Positions 7,596-14,690 of a stretch of DNA of 35,550 nucleotides are shown here, in pieces. The stretch is from an uncultured Eubacteriales bacterium (GTDB lineage Bacteria > Bacillota > Clostridia > Lachnospirales > Bianqueaceae). Location of the stretch: positions 1-35,550 of the forward strand of contig CABUPM010000009.1 of the NCBI GenBank assembly GCA_902493345.1. The letters run 5' to 3'. A program made the translations under genes and the position numbers. Every line of letters begins with the position of its first letter. Position 1 is the stretch's first letter. The notes under the pieces are model-generated. The model made no database searches, was not told the origin of the DNA, and saw only the letters and a program-made list of their open reading frames with translations.

Positions 7596-7621
7596 GATTA
7601 CACCTCCAATTCTATACTTAT

Positions 7622-8617
7622 TTATCGGCTCTGCATGCGTAGGAACAGCTCCTCGCCTACATCGCCCATCATTGTATCAATCTCTGCGGTGGAGCCGCTG
7701 ACTCCCAATCCGCCCAGAATGTTGCCCTCGCGGTCGCGCAGGGTCACTCCTCCGCCGAAGATTACGATCCTGCCCTGATTGGTATGCTGCAGCCCGTACA
7801 GGCTTCCGCCCGGCGCGCACAGCTTGGCCAATTCCTTGGTGGACATCTTCAGCGATACCGCCGTAAACGCTTTATTCACCGCGATATCATAACTTGCAAT
7901 AAACGCTTCGTCCATCACATGGACTGCTACAGGCCGGCCCTCTCTGTCGCATACCGCGATGACCAGCTGCAGTCCCCTGCGCTGGGCCTCGTCCTCCAGT
8001 GCCTGCATAAACCGCTTGACATTGGACAGGGACATGGGATTCACCGCATTCAACTCCTTTAACCGTGGCGTTGCGGGTGCAGCGGAGGGACTCTCCTGCC
8101 GTACCGCGTCCAGATATCTGGCCGCCGCCCATAGATAATCGGATAACCGATTCAAATACCTGCGATGGAGTGCCGACTCTCTGGAGCCTACCGCCAGATC
8201 CGCCCTCGCATAGATCCGCTCCGCTCTCCGCGCGGATGTCCTCGCCACTTCCATAAGAGCCGCTGTCCGGCATCTCGTGGCAATCGCATACGGATCAAAG
8301 CCATCATAATAGGACTCAAAGCGGTCGATGCCGTTTTCCAGCTCCGTCACCGCGTCCTCGCCCAATGTGATCCGTTCGGTATTATCCTTATGCAAATACC
8401 GGAGAATCTGCGTAAGCTGCATCTGTATCCGAAGCAGCTCCTTCCGAAGCTCCTCCTCCGAAGATGCGGTGAAGGCCCGAGCCGCTCCGATATTGCTGAT
8501 GACTTCTTCAATGACACCGATCAGCTCGATCTGACTGTTCGTCTTGGGCACCCGGCGTCCTCCGCCCAGCCCTGTCTGACCGCTGTCTCCCTTACGGGTG
8601 TAGATCTTATCCTGCGT
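7622..8617 (-). CDS. PduO-like protein: degenerate adenosyltransferase plus GlcG/HbpS domain, atypical start
   Basis: The C-terminal half (about 175-330) is a GlcG/HbpS (DUF336) domain: VIAVCDREGRPVAVHVMD, AVNKAFTAVSLKM, GGGVTLRDREGNILGGLGVSG. The N-terminal half is a PduO-type corrinoid adenosyltransferase, with RTSARRAER and YLNRLSDYLWAAARY. The nucleotide-binding motif IYTRKGDSGQTGLGGGRR is encoded between 8605 and 8552, upstream of the first standard start (GTG, 8551). That frame is open to a TGA at 8624-8626 with no ATG, GTG or TTG. An AGGTGAG ribosome site is followed 5 bases later by ACG (8617), so the natural start may be a mutated ATG. Other landmarks are changed: VDELN becomes VIEEVIS, and LPGG is absent. 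No B12 enzyme is present in the operon, so it is probably not an active adenosyltransferase. Confidence 0.8.
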   Translation of the reverse strand, partial: TQDKIYTRKGDSGQTGLGGGRRVPKTNSQIELIGVIEEVISNIGAARAFTASSEEELRKELLRIQMQLTQILRYLHKDNTERITLGEDAVTELENGIDRFESYYDGFDPYAIATRCRTAALMEVARTSARRAERIYARADLAVGSRESALHRRYLNRLSDYLWAAARYLDAVRQESPSAAPATPRLKELNAVNPMSLSNVKRFMQALEDEAQRRGLQLVIAVCDREGRPVAVHVMDEAFIASYDIAVNKAFTAVSLKMSTKELAKLCAPGGSLYGLQHTNQGRIVIFGGGVTLRDREGNILGGLGVSGSTAEIDTMMGDVGEELFLRMQSR

Positions 8618-8664
8618 GGCCTCTCACCTGCCTTCCATGAAGCCTTTGCTCTGAAAAGGCCGGA

Positions 8665-9480
8665 TTACTTGTTCAGCTCAGCCAGGATTCTCTTGGTGAT
8701 CTCCGCTACCATATCCTCATTGGATGCCGGAGCCGCCTCTGTCTTGCAGGAACCGCTGCAGGATCCGCCGCAGGAATGTCCCGCATGGCATCCATTCGCC
8801 AGATTCTGACACAGATTGGCCGGATGCTTGCCGGTCATACCCAGCTTCTTACGAATCTCATACAGTCTCTGTACCTGTGCGTCGGACAGCTCCTTGGGAC
8901 CGCCCAGCTGATTGGCCTTGTACAGCAGGGACGCATAAAACTCCAGAGATTCCATCTTATAATAAGCGTTCGTCAGAGAATCGCCAAAGCTCAGCGCTCC
9001 ATGATTCTCCAGAAGCAGTGCGTCAAAATGCTCCAGATAAGGCTCGATTGCATCCGGGATCTCCATTGTGGAAGGAGTTCCATACGGCGCGATCGGAACA
9101 CATCCCAGCGTAATAACAGCCTCCGGCATAATCGGCTGCGTCAGCGGAATACCCGCGATCGCAAACGCGGTAGCATACTGCGGATGCGCATGTACGACAG
9201 ACTTAACGTCCGGACGAAGCTTGTATACGCGCATATGCATCTTGATCTCAGAGGACGGACGATACGGGCCATTCGCGGAGATTACCTTACCCTCTGCGTC
9301 AACCTTACAGATCATATCCATCGTCATAAAGCCCTTGGAAATACCTGTGGGGGTGCAAAGGAACTCATTATCATTCAGCTTTACGCTGATATTGCCATCA
9401 TTGGCGGCAACCATGCCTCTATTGTAGATACGGCGGCCAATATCCAGAATCTGTTTCTTAATCTCATACTCTCCTGTCAT
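8665..9480 (-). CDS. Class II aldolase for L-rhamnulose-1-P / L-fuculose-1-P, with C-terminal encapsulation peptide
   Basis: 271 residues from the ATG at 9480, chosen because GGAGGTTTCATCC precedes it; the ORF also opens further upstream. The class II aldolase core spans about 5-215: NDGNIS (28-33), PSSE (75-78, catalytic acid), HAHP (His98, His100) and ENHG (His160) as zinc ligands. It cleaves the 1-phosphate of a 6-deoxyketose to DHAP and L-lactaldehyde. After the core comes a Cys/His-rich linker (Cys224, 231, 237, 241, 245; His232, 235), then NEDMVAEITKRILAEL (254-269), an encapsulation helix. It is the first gene of the BMC operon. The nearby rhamnulokinase favours rhamnulose-1-phosphate, but fuculose-1-phosphate is possible too. 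Confidence 0.92.
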   Translation of the reverse strand: MTGEYEIKKQILDIGRRIYNRGMVAANDGNISVKLNDNEFLCTPTGISKGFMTMDMICKVDAEGKVISANGPYRPSSEIKMHMRVYKLRPDVKSVVHAHPQYATAFAIAGIPLTQPIMPEAVITLGCVPIAPYGTPSTMEIPDAIEPYLEHFDALLLENHGALSFGDSLTNAYYKMESLEFYASLLYKANQLGGPKELSDAQVQRLYEIRKKLGMTGKHPANLCQNLANGCHAGHSCGGSCSGSCKTEAAPASNEDMVAEITKRILAELNK

Positions 9481-9572
9481 GGATGAAACCTCCTGTAAAA
9501 TGATGATGAAACCCAAATCGCGAACATGTCCGTTGTTGTCTGTTCTCGTGGGATTCTCTTTGTTTTAAGTTC

Positions 9573-9601
9573 ATTTTACCAAACTTCCCTGGGACTGTCA
9601 A
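9573..9601 (-). promoter_or_regulatory. Promoter of the BMC operon
   Basis: On the minus strand TTGACA (9596-9601) and TAAAAT (9573-9578) are spaced by exactly 17 bp. They sit about 95 bp upstream of the aldolase start, leaving a leader of roughly 85 nt. No other good promoter is seen before the operon's internal genes. Confidence 0.8.
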
Positions 9602-9620
9602 TGGTTTGCCATAAGATTCT

Positions 9621-9635
9621 CTTGAAATTTACAAG
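9621..9635. promoter_or_regulatory. Near-palindrome upstream of the BMC promoter (candidate operator)
   Basis: CTTGAAATTTACAAG is a 15-bp palindrome with one mismatch pair, centred about 27 bp upstream of the -35 box of the BMC promoter and also about 30 bp upstream of the -35 of the divergent RluA promoter. The position suits an activator for the BMC operon. Which regulator binds is not known. Confidence 0.4.
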
Positions 9636-9658
9636 TTTTTTGTCCCTTTCGCTTCCTC

Positions 9659-9687
9659 TTGACTTTTTTCGGCACGCAGTCTATAAT
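9659..9687 (+). promoter_or_regulatory. Promoter of the RluA-family gene
   Basis: TTGACT (9659-9664) and TATAAT (9682-9687) with a 17-bp spacer, 33 bp before the start codon. GGAGGT at 9709-9714 is the ribosome site. Confidence 0.8.
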
Positions 9688-9719
9688 GACGGCCAGATCT
9701 TGATTTTTGGAGGTATAAT

Positions 9720-10613
9720 ATGGATCGTTTTTTACAATACCGGATCCCGCCGGAGGCGGATGGACTGCGGGCCGAGCAGTATCTCTCCCGCATGGGCTAT
9801 TCCCGGCAGGTTCGGATCACCCTGAAAAAATTTCCAGACGGTTTGCTCCTGAACGGTTATCCTGTCTACATGACGCATCCCGTGCATTCCGGAGATTTGC
9901 TGAACATCCATCTGCAGGATGTTTCTTCCTCGGCACAGGTCTGCCCTGTCCGGCTGCCTCTTGACATTCTGTATGAAGATGAAGATCTGCTGGTGGTGAA
10001 CAAGCCGGCCGGAATGCCTACGCACCCCTCCATGAATCATTACACGGATACGCTTGCCAACGCTCTGGCCTATTATTATGCCTCTCAAAACCAAACCTTT
10101 GTCTTTCGCTGCTGTAACCGTCTGGATCAGGATACCTCCGGGCTGACAATTATCGCCAAAAACCTTTTAAGCTCGTGCATCCTCTCCCGCATGGCCGTCC
10201 GCAAGGAGATCCGCCGCGAATATCTGGGAATTGTCCGCGGCCGTCCCGCTTCCCCTGACGGTACGATCAGCATTCCTCTGGGCCGTAAGCCCGGCTCTGT
10301 GATTGAGCGCACGGCAGACTGGGAACACGGTGAGGCCGCCGTTACACACTATCATATAGAGGGCTTTTATGGAGAGTATACGCTTCTGCGCCTTGTGCTG
10401 GAAACCGGACGGACACATCAGATCCGCATCCACCTCAAATGTCTCGGTACTCCCCTGATCGGGGATTATCTGTACAATCCGGATATGGAGCGAATCCGCC
10501 GTCAGGCTCTCCATTCCTGCCGCCTCTCCTTCATCCATCCCATTCACGGTCAAAAATTGGACTTCTCCGCACCCCTTCCAAAGGATATGGAACAGGTGCT
10601 TCATTCTTCATAA
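9720..10613 (+). CDS. RluA/RluD-family RNA pseudouridine synthase
   Basis: 297 residues. An S4-like RNA-binding region covers about 12-70 (GLRAEQYLSRMGYSRQVRITLKK). The catalytic domain follows, with EDEDLLVVNKPAGMPTHP (86-103), the active-site RLDQDTSGL (Asp136), RREYLGIVRG and the late TGRTHQIRIHL motif. It isomerises uridine to pseudouridine in rRNA or tRNA; the exact site cannot be told. It is divergent from the BMC operon, with its own strong promoter, and probably has nothing to do with the compartment. Confidence 0.93.
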   Translation: MDRFLQYRIPPEADGLRAEQYLSRMGYSRQVRITLKKFPDGLLLNGYPVYMTHPVHSGDLLNIHLQDVSSSAQVCPVRLPLDILYEDEDLLVVNKPAGMPTHPSMNHYTDTLANALAYYYASQNQTFVFRCCNRLDQDTSGLTIIAKNLLSSCILSRMAVRKEIRREYLGIVRGRPASPDGTISIPLGRKPGSVIERTADWEHGEAAVTHYHIEGFYGEYTLLRLVLETGRTHQIRIHLKCLGTPLIGDYLYNPDMERIRRQALHSCRLSFIHPIHGQKLDFSAPLPKDMEQVLHSS

Positions 10614-10628
10614 AAATCCTACAAACTC

Positions 10629-10657
10629 TTGACATCGCAAAAAGGATGTAGTATCAT
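10629..10657 (+). promoter_or_regulatory. Promoter of the marR remnant
   Basis: TTGACA (10629-10634) and TATCAT (10652-10657), 17-bp spacer. Partly symmetric TGTACATACA sequence lies just downstream and could be an old MarR operator. Confidence 0.65.
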
Positions 10658-10701
10658 CTATTTTAGTTGTACATACATCTATATTGAAGGAGGAAGATTT
10701 T

Positions 10702-11105
10702 ATGGATCCCACAAAACGCCAAATCACAAAAATCGCAAGAGAAGTCAGTTCCTATACAGTCCACAAAATGAAAGACGAGGGCATCGGTACTGCCGAGTTT
10801 GATTTCATCCATGCCGTTCGTCACCATCCGGGCATCACCCAGTCCGAACTGCGGGATCTCCTTAAGATTGATAAGGGAGCCGCCGCGAGACGGGCCGCAA
10901 GCCTGGAAGCCAAGGGATATCTAGTCCGTCAGGACAATCCGGACGACGGACGCAGCCAGCTTCTATACGCCACTGACGCTTCCGAAGATCTCAAGAATTC
11001 CAAAGCCAAGATTGAAGCCGTCTTTTATGAATGACTCTTAAGCAGCCTTTCCGATGCGGATCGTACGGAATTCTGCCGCCTCTGTGCCTGGAGAGTATCG
11101 TCAAC
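10702..11105 (+). pseudogene. MarR-family regulator interrupted by TGA and fused to ABC debris
   Basis: The ATG at 10702 follows AAGGAGGA. The product MDPTKRQITKIAREVSSY... has the MarR winged helix (ITQSELRDLLKIDKGAAARRAASLEAKGYLVR, then the wing DNPDDGRSQ). At codon 111 a TGA (11032-11034) stands where the family normally has Trp (YE-W-LL). The same frame continues LLSSLSDADRTEFCRL, a normal MarR C-terminal helix, before breaking into ABC-transporter sequence. So the gene has a nonsense mutation plus a 3' deletion. It headed a MarR/ABC exporter unit of the kind common in Clostridia. Confidence 0.75.
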
Positions 11106-11228
11106 ACCCTGACACAGGGCACATTTCCTTCCTGGATCCTGATCTTCACCTATTTTGCCCTCAATGTCCTGACCAAACTTCTGGATGCCGGACGTGAAAG
11201 CCTGCTGACGATCTTTGGACAAATCATG

Positions 11229-11356
11229 ACTACCGGCTAAGCCGGTAGTTTGCTCTGCGGCTATAAGCCGCTGTTACTGGCTGGACTGAAAGTCCACTGA
11301 ATAAATCTGCCAACCGTAAGCGTACTCTTAACTACCGTTAAAGCGGTTGGTTATTT
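11229..11356 (-). other. Cluster of hairpins at one end of the insertion
   Basis: Read on the minus strand, after the small ORF come CCAACCG...CGGTTGG, TGGACT-TTC-AGTCCA, GCGGCT-TATA-AGCCGC (offset) and ACTACCGGC-TTA-GCCGGTAGT, in about 120 nt. So many compact stems in a row suggest a folded RNA or a transposase-recognition end. It could be a relic of the structured right end (guide-RNA region) of a TnpB-type element; that is a guess. Confidence 0.45.
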
Positions 11357-11668
11357 TTTGCTTGTCTTTACTGGCTCACCCGTAAACGGGTCTACCAATT
11401 CTTTTATATTTACCCATTTACAGATCATGCTGCGATCTGCATGATACTCTTTTTCTAAGGTCCTTACCGAGATGTGATTATCCAGATGCTTATGGACAAT
11501 CTCTGCCTTCTGCTCCGGTGTCCATACACGTCTAGCCTGACCTTTCTTCACTATTACCACCTCCAACTATATTTTAGCATAAAGAAAAGGTACACAACAT
11601 GGTGGTTTTCCATGTGTCTACCTTTATCTTATAACTTCACTTAGCAGGTGGTTTTCCTTATACCAAAA
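11232..11668. mobile_element. 437-bp MITE-like insertion flanked by ATGACT repeats
   Basis: ATGACT occurs at 11226-11231 and 11669-11674, on either side of non-ABC DNA. Removing one repeat plus the insert joins IFGQIMT to RGLRHEL in frame, so the boundaries are well supported. The left end is a row of hairpins, starting with ACTACCGGC-TAA-GCCGGTAGT (11229-11249). The right part holds an imperfect stem (11589-11621) and a short helix-turn-helix ORF on the minus strand. It is too short to carry a full transposase. The terminal palindromes recall IS200/IS605-type ends, while the ORF recalls IS3-type OrfA, so the family is not settled. Confidence 0.7.
11351..11551 (-). CDS. Short helix-turn-helix protein, transposase OrfA-like remnant
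   Basis: About 66 residues from a GTG at 11551 preceded by GGAGG; a TTG at 11566 is also in frame. The core VWTPEQKAEIVHKHLD and ISVRTLEKEYHADRSMI is a helix-turn-helix like IS3-family OrfA proteins. After KWVN it switches to IKELVDPFTGEPVKTSKK and stops, so the usual leucine zipper and the second frame are absent. It lies inside the 437-bp insertion. Confidence 0.5.
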   Translation of the reverse strand: MKKGQARRVWTPEQKAEIVHKHLDNHISVRTLEKEYHADRSMICKWVNIKELVDPFTGEPVKTSKK

Positions 11669-12656
11669 ATGACTCGCGGCTTGCGCCACGAGTTATGTGC
11701 CAAATTATCGAGACTCTCTACGGATGTCTTTGTAAAACAGGAACCTGGCGTAACCGCGTCCCGTTTTGTAGGCGATGTAGATACCGTTGAAGCCCTGTTC
11801 ACCTCCGGAATCATCAGTATGTTTGCGGATGCCTGCAAAATCATCAGTATCTTTGCGATCCTCTTCGTCAAGAACCGTGGTCTGGCCATTCTCCTGCCGC
11901 TCCTGTTCCCGCCGCTCTATGCGATGACCCATCTGTTCCAGAAACGGATGCTGGCCTCACAGCTTCAGAACCGGGCAGCCATCGGCCGAGTCAGCAACCA
12001 TGTACCGGAGACGATCCGCTGCATCCGTATGGTTCATACCTTCCGTATTGAGGACTACATGCGGAAGAAATACGATCAGTACATTGAAAACAGCTATGCG
12101 GCCGTGGATCGGACCAATTTTTATCACGCGCTGTATTCCCCGATCATTCTGGTTCTGAACGCTCTCATCGTCGCTGCTGTTATGCTGCTCTCCGCGACCA
12201 GTAATCCCACGATTCAGTCCTTCTTCTGCATGTCCGTAGGTACAGCGGTTGCCGTTATCGCTTATATCTCTCAGGTCTTTACTCCCCTGGAGAGCATCGG
12301 CATGGAGATCCAGACCATCCAGTCCGCTATGGCCGGTATTCACCGTATCGACGAATATCTGGCGCAGCCGGAACGCTGGGATACCGAAGAGGAAACCTAT
12401 GAGCCCCTTCCCCACACTCCGTCTGTACAGCTGGATCATGTGGTCTTCGGTTATGACAGTGACTCCCCCATCCTGCGGGATCTCTCCTTTACCGTGCAGA
12501 CCGGCGCCGGTAAGAGTACGCTCTTTAAACTGCTGCTCGGTCTATACCGTCCGCAATCCGGTCAGATTCTGATCTATGGCCATAATGCCGCGCATCGAAC
12601 CGTTCTGTCCATCTCCCACCGTCTCTACGAGCAGACCGGCGGACGGCAGATCGTTA

Positions 12657-13964
12657 TCAGCGCTTCTTCTTAAATCCCTCGGCCTTTTCAGGAAAGCGAA
12701 CCGTAAAGGCAATCTCGTTTGTCCCCTGGTATTCGGCAGTGATGGTTCCGTGATTGGAGGAGGCCAGCATCCGGGCCATGGAAAGTCCGATTCCATAGCC
12801 GCCATTCTTCTGCGTCCTAGCCGCGTCGGCCCGGTAGAAGCGGTCAAACAGTTTCTCCGCCGGAACTTCCGGCAGCTTTTCACAGGTATTCTTGACCTGC
12901 ATCAGAATCCGCTTGTCCCGCTTTTCCAGAAGGAGCTCCACGGAGCCGCTTTCTTCCGTGTACTTTACAGCATTGTCCAATAAAATAGATATCAACTGTT
13001 CTATATGTTTCTTATCCGCACACAGGATCACTCCGGATGCAATCCGCGTCCGACAGGTGATCCTTTTATTTTCCATAGACTGTTCAAACTCCGCCGCCTG
13101 TTCCCGCAAAAGCTCGCTGAGCGGAAATTCTTCCGCATGGATCTGCACCCCGCCCTCATCCATCCGGGCCAGCGTCAAAAGCTCCTGCATCAGGCCGCTG
13201 AGGCGCTGTGTCTGCTCCTTGATATTCCGGCTCCATTTATTTTTCCCGGTGTACAACTCCATCGCTTCGGTGTTGGACTGGATGATGGCAAGGGGTGTTT
13301 TGATCTCATGTCCGGCATTGGCCACAAACTGTTTCTGCTTCTCCATGGACTCCGCAATCGGCCGAATGGCCCGCTTGGACAGAAGAATCACCAGAATCAG
13401 CATCAATCCCCAGGAGACAAACCCGATCGCCGCAGACAGAAACAATACCCGCAGATAGGATAGGATTTCATTGGAGGTATCCAAAAATATCACCACACGC
13501 CCTCCGTCCCGGCTCTCGGCGATCCTATAACGGTATTTCCCTGTTTTCCCCTCGGCCGCACCATTTCGGACCTCCTGCGCCATTTCCTGCGCGGCGGCCT
13601 CCGACACGGTCGAGGTACGGCTCACATCCGTGTACAATACTGCACCGTCACTGTCATAGGATACTGTAAAAAAGGTGGAGGACATAAAGGTATCATAATC
13701 ATTCTTGGGCCCGCCGCCATTGTCCGGGCGGTCCGGTGGCTGCGGCAGTTCTCCCTCAGCCGTGTCCCCGTTCGGGATCCCCGGCTGCATGTTCAGATTA
13801 TGGATATCCCCCTGATTCTCCGCGATCATGCGCAGCGTTTTTTCTGTATCATTGCCGACAATCCCAATATTTACCACATTGATTGCTCCCAACAATACCA
13901 GCAGCAAGGCCGTGATCGCGATCATCGCTGTGATGACAAACTTTTTCTGCAGAGTCCGGATCAT
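12657..13964 (-). CDS. Membrane sensor histidine kinase
   Basis: 435 residues from the ATG at 13964, which overlaps the response-regulator stop (ATGA). Membrane segment 1 is at about 9-35. An extracellular sensor of about 130 residues is rich in Pro, Gly and Asp. Membrane segment 2 is at about 172-196. Next comes the H-box FVANAGHEIKTPL (His219), an N-box LLDNAVKYT, and the ATP-lid glycines GYGIGLSMARM. It autophosphorylates and passes phosphate to the neighbouring OmpR-type regulator. The signal is unknown. Its 3' end abuts the dead ABC gene, so it may once have responded to a compound exported by such a pump. Confidence 0.9.
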   Translation of the reverse strand: MIRTLQKKFVITAMIAITALLLVLLGAINVVNIGIVGNDTEKTLRMIAENQGDIHNLNMQPGIPNGDTAEGELPQPPDRPDNGGGPKNDYDTFMSSTFFTVSYDSDGAVLYTDVSRTSTVSEAAAQEMAQEVRNGAAEGKTGKYRYRIAESRDGGRVVIFLDTSNEILSYLRVLFLSAAIGFVSWGLMLILVILLSKRAIRPIAESMEKQKQFVANAGHEIKTPLAIIQSNTEAMELYTGKNKWSRNIKEQTQRLSGLMQELLTLARMDEGGVQIHAEEFPLSELLREQAAEFEQSMENKRITCRTRIASGVILCADKKHIEQLISILLDNAVKYTEESGSVELLLEKRDKRILMQVKNTCEKLPEVPAEKLFDRFYRADAARTQKNGGYGIGLSMARMLASSNHGTITAEYQGTNEIAFTVRFPEKAEGFKKKR

Positions 13965-14635
13965 GGATTCACCTCCAGTGTATATCCCACCCCGCGTCTG
14001 GCCATGATGCTCACATTGGCGCCCAGTGCTCCCAGGCGCTTGCGCAGATAAGAGATGTACACCCATACCACGCTCAACTCCGCATCCGTTTCATATCCCC
14101 AAACCTTGCATAATATATCCTCGGTGGAGAGGCAAATCCCCTGATTGAGCATCAGAAGTTCCATCAGCTGGTATTCCAGCTTGGGCAGCACATACGACTT
14201 GCCATTTGCGGACAGCTCATAACTCTTCTGATTGAGTGTGACATTACCGCAGTGCAGCTCATTGGGCGTGTAGGCCTCCCGGCGGCGCAGCATCGCCCGG
14301 ACCCGGGCCAGCAGCAGATTCATGGAAAACGGTTTGGGCAGATAATCGTCCGCTCCCAGATCCAGTCCCTGAATCTGATCCTCCACCTCCGCTTTGGCTG
14401 TAAGCAGCAGAACCGGCGTACGGCATCCGCTCTCCCGCAGCCGTTTAAGGACCTCCAACCCGCTCATTTTGGGCATCATAATGTCCAGTATAATGCCGTC
14501 ATACTCTTCGTTTTTCGCGTAGTTCAGCGCGTCCGCGCCATTATATACCGCGTCCACAATGTATTTATGAAAGGTCAGGATATCTGTCACAGCTTCCGAC
14601 ATTGCCCTCTCATCTTCCGCATACAAAAGCTTCAT
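13961..14635 (-). CDS. OmpR/PhoB-family response regulator
   Basis: 224 residues. The receiver domain (1-118) has acidic residues at 7-9 (EDE), phospho-acceptor Asp51 (ILDIMMPKMSG), Thr79 and Lys101 (LPKPF). The C-terminal winged helix (about 128-222) ends in RRGVGYTLEV. It binds DNA when phosphorylated by the kinase encoded 4 bp overlapping downstream. A GGGGGGA ribosome site precedes the ATG. Only 55 bp, mostly the deoR terminator, separate it from deoR. Confidence 0.93.
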   Translation of the reverse strand: MKLLYAEDERAMSEAVTDILTFHKYIVDAVYNGADALNYAKNEEYDGIILDIMMPKMSGLEVLKRLRESGCRTPVLLLTAKAEVEDQIQGLDLGADDYLPKPFSMNLLLARVRAMLRRREAYTPNELHCGNVTLNQKSYELSANGKSYVLPKLEYQLMELLMLNQGICLSTEDILCKVWGYETDAELSVVWVYISYLRKRLGALGANVSIMARRGVGYTLEVNP

Positions 14636-14652
14636 AGGATCCCCCCGTTTTA

Positions 14653-14684
14653 TACAAAAGGGGCATACGCTCTGCGTATACCCC
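14653..14684 (-). terminator. Terminator of the rhaB-deoR transcript
   Basis: GGGGTATACGC and GCGTATGCCCC (14674-14684 and 14660-14670 on the minus strand) form an 11-bp stem with an AGA loop, with one G-T pair. TTTTGTA follows. Confidence 0.8.
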
Positions 14685-14690
14685 TAATTC

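Larger units (their letters stand above)
11080..12656 (+). pseudogene. ABC exporter (membrane plus ATPase half-transporter), multiply broken
   Basis: The frame begins without a start codon inside the transmembrane domain (LESIVNTLTQGTFPSW..., FALNVLTKLLDAGRESLLTIFGQ). It is interrupted by the 437-bp insertion at 11232-11668 and then resumes in register as RGLRHELCAKLSRLS. The rest of the membrane domain looks intact to the ATPase domain. There, Walker A is shortened (VQTGAGKST, lacking the preceding strand), and YGHNAAH jumps straight to RTVLSISHRLYEQTGG. The Q-loop, the LSGGQ signature and Walker B are therefore deleted. It ends where the convergent histidine kinase gene ends. It cannot make a working transporter. 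Confidence 0.85.

Noticed and set aside
7622..8617. Active B12 adenosyltransferase supporting a B12-dependent diol dehydratase
   Set aside because: No diol dehydratase is present, several active-site motifs are altered and the start is abnormal.
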